Assembly (NCBI GenBank): GCA_037127315.1
Contig: JBBBDQ010001124.1
Coordinates: 281,501 to 345,500 of the forward strand
Direction: 5' to 3'
Source of the DNA: Ascarosepion bandense
Taxonomy: Eukaryota > Mollusca > Cephalopoda > Sepiida > Sepiidae
DNA: 64,000 bases
The notes below the pieces were generated by a model, which saw nothing but the letters and a program-made list of their open reading frames with translations, ran no database searches and was not told the origin of the DNA. Below, piece by piece: positions 42,366 to 53,110 of the stretch (positions are counted from its first letter, which is position 1; the number at the start of each line of letters is the position of its first letter). Position numbers and translations under genes: made by a program.

Positions 42366-42677
42366 TGACTGACAAAAAAAATCACCAGGGAAAATTGGTA
42401 GGTGGTTTAAATAATAACCTGGGAGCTTCCATTCTGTTACAGGCAAGTCTATTCTGTAAGCAGTGATTGGCTGATAATTTCAGTGCGTACATTGAGCTCC
42501 ATAAATATTCAGCACAATATCCACCATTTGTCTTCAGGCCACATACAACAAGTGTTCTTGTTGTTTCTGCTACTCTTTGAAGGCGATCGAAGCGTAGTAT
42601 CTGTGCAACCAAAGTTGCGTTGGCGAAAGCAACTTGTGATTTCAGTACGGTGTTCGGTAGGCGATCGGTAAGGGAGA

Positions 42678-44156
42678 GTGTCGGCGATCCTAAAAGCCTC
42701 CGTCGGCAGGAGAACAATGGCCGAGGAAAGGCCAGAAAGTTCGGGTTCCGTTCCCTCGACGATCGGGAAAGCGTGGAAGGCGCCTAGCATGGAGAGTATG
42801 CGCTTGGCTATGACTTCCAAGCAGTCACAATCACCGGTGCCCTCAACATCGGAGTGGGTGTCTAAGGAGGAAGAGTGGCAGACGCCAACTACGGAAGGAA
42901 CGCCAATCTCACCAAGTGGGAAAGTGGCCAAGAAGCCAGCCTCACCTATTCCCTCCACATCAGCGTGGAGTGGAGGGAATACAAAACGGAAAGATGAGAC
43001 CTACTATGAGGAGGTGAAACAGAAATATGAAAAGTTCATCTCCGGCAATGAGCTCCTTTCAGTGCCGGAGAACTTGAAGGAGATCGAGCCTAGGATCCTC
43101 TCCCTACTGACGAAGGATCCCAAGACCCACAAGTTTGTGGGAGTCAGCAGGGAGACAATTGAAGAAGCGGTAAAGTCACTCAAGATTCGAGCGAAAATGG
43201 TGGCAAGAAGAAGCCATGCCATGTGGGACGTCCTGCTTGGCACAGCTGAAGAAGCCAAAGAGCTGGCCAGTGCTACTTTGACCACGAAAACACTCCAACT
43301 ACAAACAGAGTACATGGGAACCCGTAAAACACGTGTAACGCTAAACGGGGTTCCAATGGACATTACTCTAGACCATGTCGGAGCGTTCTTCACTTGTTAT
43401 GGCAAGGTAGCAGAGGTGTCAGCAGTGATTTCAAAAGCAGGATTCCAGACTGGTGATGTGACCCTGCAGGTTACGGTAGCAAGAAAGGAATTCAACAAGA
43501 TCCCTAACATCATCACCTGCAGGGGACATTCGATCTTTGTGGTGGTGGAGGGGAAGAGGCCTTTTTGCTGGGTCTGTTGGGCCTCGGACCACATCGCCAA
43601 AGTGTGCCCAATGAAAAATTCGGCCCCTAAGACCCAGTTGACGCAACCAGTGCAGCAGAAGACACAAGCAGCACAGCCCTCGTCATCTTCCAAAGCAATA
43701 CAAGAGGAAGTTGTTGAACCAACCAAGGTAGACGATGGGGAGTGGAAGAAGGTGCAGAAGAAAAGCACCAAATCAAAAGCTCTCACGGAGAAGACCTCTT
43801 CACCACAGAAGTCACCTCCACCGCCAAAGGCACCTCTAAAACAGGACGTCCCATGGGGAAAGGTGAAAAAATCCCCGGAAAAGCAGCAACCTGAAGAAGA
43901 GATGAAAGTGGAAACACAACCATCAAGGGCATCGTCACTAAAAAGGAGTCAAGACGAGGAAGAGGAGAAGAACAATCCAAAAATCATGCGGAAAAGTCGC
44001 AGCAAGGAAAAGCAAGTCGTCAGGAAGATTACTTCGGCACTTGTGTCACCAAATTGGCAGATGGTTTCATATGCAGAGAAGGCAAGGAGCCTTCCATCTT
44101 CCCCCCCAAAAAAGATCTCAGTCCCCGGTCTACAAACTAACTCCATTAACTCCTAA
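42678..44156 (+). CDS. L1/Tx1-like LINE ORF1 protein (nucleic acid-binding)
   Basis: An unbroken 492-codon frame. The likely start is Met14 at 42717 (acaATGG context), giving 479 residues. It has a Ser/Pro-rich N-terminus (1-110) and a helical segment (about 105-200). An RRM-like fold follows, RVTLNGVPMDITLDHVGAFF..YGKVAEV (about 219-290), then a CCHC zinc knuckle CWVCWASDHIAKVC (about 297-310) and a Lys/Ser/Glu-rich tail. ORF1 proteins of this class bind element RNA in the ribonucleoprotein. The absence of stops over 1.5 kb is striking next to the broken ORF2. Confidence 0.8.
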   Translation: MSAILKASVGRRTMAEERPESSGSVPSTIGKAWKAPSMESMRLAMTSKQSQSPVPSTSEWVSKEEEWQTPTTEGTPISPSGKVAKKPASPIPSTSAWSGGNTKRKDETYYEEVKQKYEKFISGNELLSVPENLKEIEPRILSLLTKDPKTHKFVGVSRETIEEAVKSLKIRAKMVARRSHAMWDVLLGTAEEAKELASATLTTKTLQLQTEYMGTRKTRVTLNGVPMDITLDHVGAFFTCYGKVAEVSAVISKAGFQTGDVTLQVTVARKEFNKIPNIITCRGHSIFVVVEGKRPFCWVCWASDHIAKVCPMKNSAPKTQLTQPVQQKTQAAQPSSSSKAIQEEVVEPTKVDDGEWKKVQKKSTKSKALTEKTSSPQKSPPPPKAPLKQDVPWGKVKKSPEKQQPEEEMKVETQPSRASSLKRSQDEEEEKNNPKIMRKSRSKEKQVVRKITSALVSPNWQMVSYAEKARSLPSSPPKKISVPGLQTNSINS

Positions 44157-44307
44157 CACCAAGTCAAGTCACCCACCCCTTCCACTCCAACCACTCCCAT
44201 CCCCACCCAGCCCAAGAAAAAGAAATCACTTCCCCCAAGGGGAAGCGATCTTGAAAATTGAAAAAAAGGAGATCACCAAAGACTGGACAGCGCAAAGGTG
44301 AGTTTTA

Positions 44308-44700
44308 TTGAAGCCTTTACTAAAATTCACCCAAGTGGATGGCAAATCCACAGAAGACCCCACAAACTTTCCGGATGCCCCCGGGGTTCTTACCCTGGTC
44401 CGTTGTACAGGGGGCAATTTGAAGGTGTGGGATCATATCACCTGTGCAGAGAAGCAATATTCAAAGGTTACCATGTTCCGGAGTGGTACTCCAGAACTGA
44501 ATAAAATGTCTAAACTTTGTTCTGGGAGGGTCCCAGTTTTGCTCCACCCATCATTATATAGGGTGGTAAAACTAACCTATCCCACTGACGTCGGTGGAAT
44601 TGTCACAGACAGACGGATTACGTCCAATGTTGGTACAAGGTCCCTGGGACAATCCGTCGGGGTCTTGTCTGCTAGGGATTTCTATCCCGTATGCACTTAA
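44308..44700 (+). CDS. Open frame between ORF1 and ORF2 of the LINE
   Basis: 130 codons, MKPLLKFTQVDGKSTEDPTN at the start, no recognised domain. It lies in the 0.6 kb interval. It may be a small third ORF, a displaced C-terminal part of ORF1, or chance in GC-richer DNA. Composition matches the LINE. Confidence 0.4.
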   Translation: MKPLLKFTQVDGKSTEDPTNFPDAPGVLTLVRCTGGNLKVWDHITCAEKQYSKVTMFRSGTPELNKMSKLCSGRVPVLLHPSLYRVVKLTYPTDVGGIVTDRRITSNVGTRSLGQSVGVLSARDFYPVCT

Positions 44701-44734
44701 CTTTTTTGAGTTCTTCTCTTTTCAGATCTAAACA

Positions 44735-47700
44735 GTGTCTATCAAGATAGCCAGTTTAAATGCAAATGGCTTGAGGGATCGGGGTAAGGCAGCCCGCCTG
44801 CTTCGTGATCTCTTGTCGTTCGACGTGGATGTGGCCGCGATCCAAGAGACTCACTTTGTTTGCGACGTCGATTCTTGTGTGCTGTCTAGTGACTTTGTCG
44901 TTTATTCAGCATATGGGAACCTGTATGCCAGAGGTGTTTCTTTGCTGGTCAGACATACCCTGGATGAGAGGGTGGACCTTGCCCATGTCGGTGCTGAGGG
45001 CCGGTTGATCGTGGCCGATATTGCAGTGAAAAGCAACTCGTTCCGGTTGATTGCAGTTTATACGCCCAATGATCAAGGTGAGCGGGTCCCTTTTTTTGGC
45101 TGTTGGAGCCCTTCCTGGTGGATTCAACACGACTAATCCTAGTGGGGGACTGGAATGCCATCCTGGACACCAAATTGGATAGAGGGAGGGGCGCTAGCAA
45201 GAGGAGTGGTGATCATAGCTTGGTTGATCTCATTGACGATTTTGGTCTTGTTGATAGATACCGGGTCGATCATCTGAGTGGGAGCATGTGGATGTGGGCA
45301 CATAGTTGGCCCTCTACCAAGGTAGTTAGCTACCTGGATAGAGTGTTAGTCAGAGAAGCCAACGTAGACTTCTTAGAATGCCCAACATTCCACTGGTTAG
45401 GCTATACAGACCACAAACTTGTTTGTGCCCGTGTAGTGTTAGAATTTAGGGCTAGAATGGCTGGTTATTGGAAGTTCAACCAGTCCTCACTGGACAGGCG
45501 GGACTTTCGGTGCCAGCTAATTAACTTAGTGCAGTGTGCGTTAACTGGGGGAGTCATTGGGAATAAGTGGTGGGAGAACCTTAAGAATAGCATTAGGTCT
45601 TTCGCCACTCAATATAGCCATCGGCTCAAACTAGTTAAGGTTAACAAGACGAAGACACTTAGAGCTAATTACTCCCGGGCAGAGGCTGGTGGGGATCCCC
45701 TAGAGATAGCCTTAGCTAAGGAGGCCCTTGAGCGTTCGACTAGCGAGCGTTATTTGGGTCAGGTAATTAGACATAAGTTAAGCAAGATGTCTTCCAAAGC
45801 TGTGAACTTGGGTGCGGATCTGCACAGGGAAGAAATTCGCCAAGGCGGCGATCGCTACATTCGAGAGGTGCACGACCAGGTGGGGCATCTCCTAAGGTCC
45901 ACTGACGATATGTGCAAGGCGTTTCGGCAGCATTTCGAACACCGGTTTACCAAGAAGCCTGGTCTCCGTGAAGAGGAGTTTCGCAGCTATTTGGCTGACT
46001 TTCCCCGGCTTTTGCCGACTGAAGTGGCTAGTTGCGAGGAGGACAAAGTCTACGCGGCTTTGAAGAAGGTCGGCAGAGGCAAGTCACCTGGTTTGGATGG
46101 TTTGCCCTATGAATTGTAATTGAGGCTGTCGCACATCTTTGTCCCGATCTTGACTGTTGTGTTCAACAACTGGTTCAGGCAGGGGTCCATACCCAGCTGG
46201 TTCACCAGGGGTGTGGTCACACTGTTGAGAAAAGGCAAGGATGTTGGGAGGAAATTAGATGATTACAGGTTAAAGATTTTGGCCAAGATCCTGACGAATC
46301 ACTTGCAGCTGGTTGCCAAGTCTCTGTTGGAACCTGATCAGACTTGTTCTGTGAAGGGCCGAACAATTCAGAGCAACCTGCACTGATCGATTTGGATCAG
46401 TCCAAGGCATTTGATAGGACTGACCATGGCTACCTGGCTGCTGTCCTGCAGGCCGCCGGATTCACACCCGACTCCTGTATCGCTCCCCCATGGCTGTGGT
46501 ACAGGTGAATGGGAAGCTGTCGAGCGCTTTTGCGCTGTCTACGTTGGTCCGACAGGGTTGTCCACTGTCGTCCTTATTTTATGTCTTGGCATTGGAGCCC
46601 CTCCTTCGCCGGCTGAGGGACGGGTCATGCAGGCCGGTCCTACGTGGAATCAAGGTACCTGGTGGTGCTCGAGCCAGGGTTTCTGCGTACGCCGATGATG
46701 TAATGACTTTTGTGTCCTCCCGTGGGGACATAAGAGCAGTACAGACGGCGCTTGAACAGTACGAACAGGTGACAGGGGCCAAAATGAACCACGACAAGTC
46801 TTGCGGTTAGGTGCCTGGAAGGGTTCTGCCCTCCCGGGGCCCTTCGACTGGATGGACGGTCCTGTCCGCATTCTTGGAGTGTGGTTTGGGCCGGACTTAG
46901 AGTTGGAGAAGAATTGGTCTGAAATACAGGCAAAGGTCGGCGCGGCGGTTAAGACTTGACGTCGAAGGAGATTGTCCTTAAAGGGCTTGGCGGAGGTGTG
47001 TTCTACATATCTGTGTTCTACATATCTCTTTCCAAAGATCCTTTACCAGCTATCTGTACTTCCTCTTTGTGATGACCGTGAGGAGGTGATCGAGCATTTG
47101 CTATTCTCCTTTCTTTGAAGAGGACACAAACATTACGTCGACAAAGGTGTCTGTTACCAACGTCTGTGCAACGGGGGTCTGGGAATGCCGCATGTGGCGA
47201 GCCACAAGCTCGCTTCAAGGCTGGCGTTTCTCAGGCGCGCGTTACAGGAAGATACGTTGCTTACGGGGGTAGTGAGGGACGTGTTCCCTAGCCTCACTAT
47301 CACTCCCCCGATCCTGGGGCGCTGCCGAAAGCCTCGGGGGCGACCGAAATTTCTGCTCGAATGTGTGGAGGCCCTAAGGGCCATTCCGCGGTCTAGTGAC
47401 CTTTCTCAGCCTAGGAAAGTCTTCTATCAGGGATTAGTGGCGGGCGTCGTGAAGGATCCACTACGCGAATCGCTCGGCATGTTGGAGGATGAGTTTTGCT
47501 TGCATTGGGCTTGGGCGCCAGGTTCGGATTATCTCAGCAACCCTGAGTTTACTCTGACTTGGCGATTAGCTCAGAATTGGTTGTCTTTCAATAACGTGCG
47601 TTTCGCAATGGGCGCGGCAGATTTGCCAGACTGTAAACGTTGCGTACTTGGTTTAAAGGAGACGTCTGCGTACGCCTTCTACTATTGTATGCGCGTTCAC

Positions 47701-47949
47701 CCGTTGTGGGATCATGTCGGCGAGTTGACTGCTCGTATCGTGCCGCGTGAGCTCATGCTCATTGATCGTGCATACGCCTGTGACAATGTGTCGCCCCCGT
47801 TCTCTGGAGTGAAGCGGATGGTGTTTCTGATGCTGCTAGCCACGGCTCGAATGGTGATTTGGACGACGCGAATGGAGGAAGTCTTGCAGGGTGGTTGTCT
47901 TTCACATCAGGATTTGATCCAATATTTTGAGCATCAGCTCAAAAGGTAG
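44735..47949 (+). pseudogene. L1/Tx1-like LINE ORF2: endonuclease, RT, Cys-rich tail
   Basis: APE endonuclease residues are all visible: SLNANGLRD, AAIQETH, YTPND, LVGDWNAILD, SYLDRVLV and YTDHK, across a frameshift at a T7 run (about 45091). The RT has GKSPGLDGLPYEL, a stop at 46117-46119, FTRGVVTLLRKGKD, a frameshift near 46384 before DQSKAFDRTDH, LVRQGCPLSSLFYVLALEPL, and YADD at 46688-46699. A stop (46808) and further shifts follow, with a 16 bp tandem duplication near 46998-47027. The C-terminus (47185-47949) is open and keeps CKRC..FYYCMRVHPLW, but the usual His of the zinc motif is Tyr. In life it would nick DNA and copy its RNA. Confidence 0.85.
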
Positions 47950-48880
47950 ATTAGAACTTATTGGAAAAGATTGACGTCGACAGACTTCAGTGAAAGGTGG
48001 ATAAAAGTGGCGAGCCTGGTTCGCATGAACGGGGCTAGCCTTGATTTTCTCTTGTAGATCTATCAAGTGCACTGGGGTGGATTCCCCTGGAACCCTCCCC
48101 TTGGTTAAGGTAAGTCCCTTTTGTGTACCTAGTTAATGTGAGTGATTGTGTTTCCAGGCCTGTTCCCGGCATTACCTCTTTGGTTATGGGCCAGTTCGAG
48201 ATTCCCGGTTCCATTTTATTTTTTTTTTGTCCCGTTTTATCTCGGCTGGTTCAGCATTTCATCGTCTCCCAGCCAATTTATTTTCTCTGCCCCATTCCCT
48301 GTAGAAAGTGAGCTGCTTGATTTTGTCCTATGGGCAGAATACAGTGGCCTCTTTGTTTTAAGGGTGGGGTGGGTCCAGCTAACATCATGTTTTGTTTGTA
48401 TTTTTGTTTGAAAAATTTCTGTTGGGGATATTGTCATCATACCCCCCGCCCCTCATGATATTTCATGTTAATATATTTTTATATATTTTGTATTATATTG
48501 TGCATCATTAATTTTTATGCTCATTTGGGGTGTTTTTTTAAGTCCCTGGAATGCTGTGTGGTATTTTGGTGTATGGTGGTATGTAGGTAGATGTATAAGT
48601 GCTTATGGTGAAAGAGAAATATTGTAACGTATGTCTGGGTCGTGAATCAGATTAGCTAGGTATAAGATAGTTAGTGGCAGACCAACCCAAGTTTTCTTCT
48701 TCCCTCCCCTTTTTTGGCCTTGTGCCACAATTGTATATTTTATACAATAAATAGATGTCTTTGGGCCACATAGGGACATGTATTCAATTACAACCCTGTT
48801 TATTTTTGTCTGCCAACTGGAGGCAAGTTGGGTACATCAGGAAGGTGAGTGTCACACTCTTGAATGTTCACCTTCCTACA

Positions 48881-48990
48881 GGGAGACAAAAGAAGACCAC
48901 CATGTTGAAAGGTAAGTTATTTGACTTCTACAATATTGGGCATATGATATCTGTCTTTGTTATACTTTTTAAGACATGGTAATCACTGCA
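48881..48990 (-). pseudogene. Gypsy 2 RT segment next to SINE
   Basis: The minus strand reads DYHVLKSITKTD and a MPNI block (usual CGDYRxLNxxTKTDRYPxPH), continuing the RT fingers from 49301 once the SINE is removed. Confidence 0.6.
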
Positions 48991-49290
48991 TGTGCATTGT
49001 GGTGCAGTGGATATCGACTCGGAATGAGAAATCGGGGAGCTGAGTTCGAATTCCAGTTGAATTCATTGCATTCACTTACGCACAAATATCCTTAGGAAAG
49101 GTATTAATCCATCTCTTCCTTCCAGTTATGGGTTAAATAACAGGACAGATTGGGTTCTATAGCCTTGGCTGGCAACCAATCTACCACAGAAAGCAATGGC
49201 AACCAACTGTGGGATAATCTTCTGCCCAGTCAGTCATGTCTCTTACAAGACATGATCGCCCAAGCGTGTTTCATGTATGGCACTTAACTG
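48991..49290 (+). mobile_element. tRNA-derived SINE family A with 10 bp target duplication
   Basis: Full copy: head TGTGCATTGTGGTGCAGTGG, B box GAGTTCGAATTCC, end CACTTAACTG. Flanked by aatcactgca at 48981-48990 and 49291-49300. It sits inside the Gypsy 2 RT, whose reading resumes across it. Confidence 0.9.
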
Positions 49291-49300
49291 AATCACTGCA

Positions 49301-49560
49301 AGTTCAATAATTATGTTAACATCTGGATTTATACCAAATGTAAAGGAGATGCCCAGTCACTGTTTGAAGGTCTAATTACACCTTTTTTTAGTAACTTTTT
49401 AAATTCTATTTGAGTGGTGTCTAATTTAGGTCTAGAAAATTGTCTTGTCATGGCTAAAACTGGTACATGGCTTTCAGTATCTGTTCTATGATAAACACCA
49501 CCATATGTTTTATTATCATCATTTTGTGATGAAGTGATAGCTTTGTATTTGCCCCAAATT
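49301..49560 (-). pseudogene. Gypsy 2 RT fingers
   Basis: The minus strand reads VYHRTDTESHVPVLAMTRQF, IEFKKLLKKGVIRPSNSDWA and SPLHLV, the N-terminal RT region before the palm. LINE A begins right at its upstream edge. Confidence 0.8.
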
Positions 49561-52455
49561 TAAGTGGAATAACTATATAGAATCCATAAGTTTTTCCCGT
49601 CCCAAACAATCCTGCACATATACAAGTCTACCATCCACCCATGCATTGAATATTGCTGCCATATCTGGTCTGGTGCTCCTGCTATCCACTTAGATGTCCT
49701 CGACCGAATCCAACGAAGAATCTGTAATGTGATCGATCCCAACTTAGCAGCTACGATACAGTCGCTTCCTCACCAACGCAGTGTGGCTTCCCTGTGTCTC
49801 TTCTACAAATCAATCTCCCAGTTGATGACTGTGCCTCTGAGGTCTTGTCATGGGTGAAAGCTGGCATTGATGCCTTCATACCCGCCAGGAAGTATTGCCT
49901 AAAACCTCATTCCTCACCATGGTTCTCTCCTACCTGTTCAGCTGCCACTGCCCACAGGAACCATTACTTCCGTCTATTCCGGAGACAGTCATCTGATCAC
50001 AATAGGCGCCTATTCACGTCTGCTCACAATGAGTGCAAGAGAATCCTGAATGAAGCCAAACGGTTATTTGCTGAGAGAATGCGACAGCGCATAACTGACC
50101 GCAAGTTTGGCTCCAAGGATTATTGGCGGATATGCAAACGGGTGCTGAATAACTGCAAATCCTCTATACCTCCTTTAATCCATGAATTTGAGGTTCTCAC
50201 GTCATCTGCAGACAAAGCTGAGTGCTTTGCCCGCAGATTCTCATCCAACTCCACATTTGACTCATCTGGAGTATGCTCACCCAACTTCCCCATTAGAACT
50301 GAGGTCAAACTGCACAACGTATATATTACCCCGAAGGTAGTATCCCGAGTAATTTCAAAACTTGACCCCCATAAGGTGAGCGGTAATCCTGGTGTGCTTA
50401 AGAGGTGTGCTCCTGAACTCTCCCCTGTCTTCTCTAAACTGTTTAACTACTGCCTTTCTGCTTCCTGTTTTCCTGCATGCTGGAAGTTCTCTTCAGTCAT
50501 TCCTGTATTTAAGAATTGTGGTGAACCCTCGGACCCATCCAACTATCGCCCTATCAGTCTTCTACCGATATTCGGGAAAGTGTTCGAGGCCATAATCAAT
50601 GCTGAAATAGTTCAACATCTTACTGCCCACAAACTCTTCTCTGACAGGCAATATGGCTTCCGCTTCGGCAGGTCCACTGCTGATATGCTAACAACCGTTA
50701 CGTAGTACATGCTCCAGACCCTCAATGAGTCAGGTGAGGCTCATGCAGTTGCTCTGAACATCTCCAAGGCTTTTGACAGGGTCTGGCACTCTGGCCTCCT
50801 TTGCAAGCTACGGGGTTACCAGATGCCTGCTTGACCTAATCCAGTCCTTTTTAAACAACCACAAAATGAAGGTCGTTTTGAATGGGCATGCCTCTTCATC
50901 CTACAGCACGAATGCTGGTGTTCCCCAGGGCTCTATCCTGGGCCCGACGCTCTTCCTTATTTTCATCAACGACCTCCCAGATGAGATCAAGTCCCAAGTA
51001 GGCATCTATGCACCACAATATACTCCCGCATCAGTAAGAAACCTGGCGTGGCGGACAGACAAATCTCGCTGCTGATCTTGAACAGGATCTACACTCTGTG
51101 GTGAATTGGGGCAAGAAGTGGATTGTCAATTTCAATGCGTCTAAGACCAAGTTGTTGTCTGTCAACCATCACAGGCAACCTCTCCTGCTTCCCATAAGCA
51201 TGGACCAAGCGACCCTCCCTGAGTGCAACACACAGCACCTCCTCAGCCTTACCTTCTCTTCTGATCTCAAATGGAACCGCTACATTGAATTCATAGCTAA
51301 ATCCACTGCTAAGAAGGTTGGGTCACTGTGTCGATCCAGGATGTTTTTTTCGCCTGAATCCATCCTGCATATATACAAGTCTACCATTCGACTGTGCATG
51401 GAGTACTGCTGCCTCAGTGTTCTCGACAGGCTCTAAAGGAGAGTCAGTAACGTGATAGGTGCTAACTTGGCGGCTTGACTGCAGCCACTTCCCCACCGAC
51501 GAAATGTGGCCTCCTTTTGTCTGTTCTATAAATACTTTCATGGCTTCTGCTCAGACGAACTCAAGTCACTGGTGCCTCCTCAACAGGTGTTTACTCGTGC
51601 AACCAGATTGGCAACTGGGTCCCACCCATTCACAGTTAGGTTAGCCAAATGCAGACAACAATTCTACTCCTGCAGCTTCTTCTCTCACACGTCCCGCCTG
51701 TGGAATTTGCTCCCTTATTCTTGCTTTCCTGATGGTTACAACCTCCAGAAGTTTAAATGCAATGTCAATACTCATCTACTAACCACTCGACCCTAGCCCT
51801 TCCCCCACCCCGTATATCCTTCCCTTTCTCTCCACCCTTGAAACTGTCAACACACCTGCATTCTCATCTTTCTGTTGCTCCTTTCTGATTGGTTTGTACT
51901 CCTCTACTCTTTCTAATTAATCTTCTTTCAGTTATGTAACCCCCCCTCAGTGGAATTTCCGTCTTGCTTGGGGTGAAATGATTAAAAAAAAGAATTAAAA
52001 AAAACAAACTTTCACGGCTTCTGCTCCAGTGAACTTAGCTCACTAGTAGCTCCTATATACGAATTTCCTCAAGCCACAAGATTAGAAACTAGGTCCCACC
52101 CTTTTACTGTGAAGCCAATAAATTATAAACACAAATTCTACTCCATCTGCTTCTTTTCTCGCACTTCCCGCCTGTGGAATTCCTTTCTGTATACTTGCTT
52201 TCCCGACAGTTACAATCTCCAAGACTTTAAATGCAAGGTCAATAGTCATCTCCAGTCTCACTAACTTACATCCTCTCTCTCATGCTTTTCTACATCCACC
52301 CCACTCTCATCAGTCCTCTCTTCCCTCTCCTACTCTCTTCCTGACACCCCCTGCAACCTCTTACTTCTCAACATTCCTATGTAACCCCCTGCAAAACAGT
52401 GGCAGTAAAATGCCTTGCTTGGGGGGTGACATGATTACCAAAAAAAAAAAAAAAA
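49561..52455 (+). pseudogene. LINE A: Jockey/CR1-like LINE split by LINE B
   Basis: The 5' piece (49561-49805) covers HIYKST, CIEYCCHIWSGAPAIHLDVL and VASLCLFY. The 3' piece (52008-52455) covers HGFCSSELSSLV, FFSRTSRLWNS, FPDSYNLQDFKCKVNSHL, stop, and the 3'-UTR ending TGCCTTGCTTGG and poly(A) (52440-52455). LINE B lies between them; acaaa occurs at both joints and is a likely target duplication. Confidence 0.8.
49806..52007 (+). pseudogene. LINE B: Jockey/CR1-like LINE, RT nearly complete
   Basis: 5'-truncated between endonuclease and RT. It has a 303-codon open start (from about 49803) with a linker region, GVLKRCAPELSPVF, then SNYRPISLLPIFGKVFEAII and FSDRQYGFRFGRSTADML. A stop (50703) precedes SKAFDRVWHSGLL, then VPQGSILGPTLFLIFINDLP. 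The YADD box is destroyed: the frame reads VGIYA and then shifts, losing both catalytic Asp. The tail has KWNRYIEFIAKSTAKKVGSL, CMEYCC, ASFCLFYKYFHGFC and FPDGYNLQKFKCNVNTHL, then the 3'-UTR and poly(A). Confidence 0.9.
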
Positions 52456-52595
52456 GAAGGTATGTACAGCCATATCCATGCCATTCACTATTACATTATC
52501 TGATTTACTGTGTTTACTGCCATTTTCTGTCTGTTCTACATTTGTTTTTACAGTCCCTAACTAATTGGAACTGTTTAAAATATACTAAGCCTAGT

Positions 52596-52871
52596 AATGG
52601 ATTGGTAACTGTTGTGTTGTTATTTTCGCAGTGGAGGCTAGTATTTGGGCTTAAATTGGTCCTAATAGGTTCGACATACAAAATGTTAGGAACTTGATAT
52701 TAATATGTATTACGCAGTGTAATCTTGCTAGGTCGCTGTCTACTTTCATATTCGACTAACTGTCGACTACTATCATCCAACATTGACTGACCCTCGTTCA
52801 TCTTACTACTTCTACTTAAATTAGGTGGGAGAATCTATTCACTATAGAATAGGTGTGTTTCACCATAACAG
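52596..52871 (-). repeat. LTR with leader, copy 2, inside Gypsy 2
   Basis: 52684-52871 (TGTTAGGAAC..CACCATAACA) matches 41707-41907. The adjoining 52596-52683 matches the leader of copy 1 (ttgttgtgg and agtatttgggctt-like). It directly follows the protease remnant on the minus strand. Confidence 0.65.
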
Positions 52872-52889
52872 TAACATCTACAAATACAA

Positions 52890-53110
52890 AAGTTCATCAA
52901 TGTGGAGGCCTTAATGAAGGTATTTCTATTGCCAAATCAGTTTGACCATAGCATGTAATACAGTTACCACCAGCAGATGAAAGTTGAACTGGCATTCATT
53001 TTAAAAGTATACTGGCAACTGCTGAATGAGGCAAGATGGAGATGCTTACACCCATATCTATTATAAAATTGGTTTTTGTACCTCCTATTTTAGCTGGTAA
53101 TGCTAACCAC
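52890..53110 (-). pseudogene. Gypsy 2 protease remnant
   Basis: The minus strand reads TNFIIDMGVSISILP: the retropepsin active site D-T-G is D-M-G here, so it would be inactive. It is followed by the flap-like SSAGGNCITCYGQTDLAI. No gag is visible upstream. Confidence 0.65.

Larger units (their letters stand above)
42370..48880 (+). mobile_element. L1/Tx1-like LINE, nearly full length, decayed
   Basis: A plus-strand two-ORF non-LTR element inserted in Gypsy 2. It has about 300 bases of 5'-UTR, ORF1 with a zinc knuckle, a 0.6 kb interval, ORF2 with APE endonuclease, RT and Cys-rich C-terminus, and a 3'-UTR of up to 0.9 kb. It is visibly richer in G+C than everything around it. ORF1 is intact but ORF2 carries at least five breaks, so it is dead. 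Ends are approximate; no target duplication was found. Confidence 0.8.
39600..53110 (-). mobile_element. Gypsy 2, one element scattered by nested insertions
   Basis: Reading the minus strand from 53110 down, Gypsy domains occur once and in order: protease (53110-52890), RT fingers (49560-49301 and 48990-48885), RT palm (42365-41908), connection/RNase H (41276-40906) and RNase H end with linker (40124-39907). Between them lie, in the same direction, an LTR with leader, LINE A containing LINE B, a SINE, an L1/Tx1-like LINE, another LTR with leader, a SINE and a LINE. Adjoining edges fit the same reading, so this is best explained as one Gypsy copy hit at least six times. Confidence 0.75.

Noticed and set aside
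46579..46933. Minus-strand ORFs within the L1/Tx1-like LINE
   Set aside because: Shadows of the plus-strand RT in GC-richer DNA.
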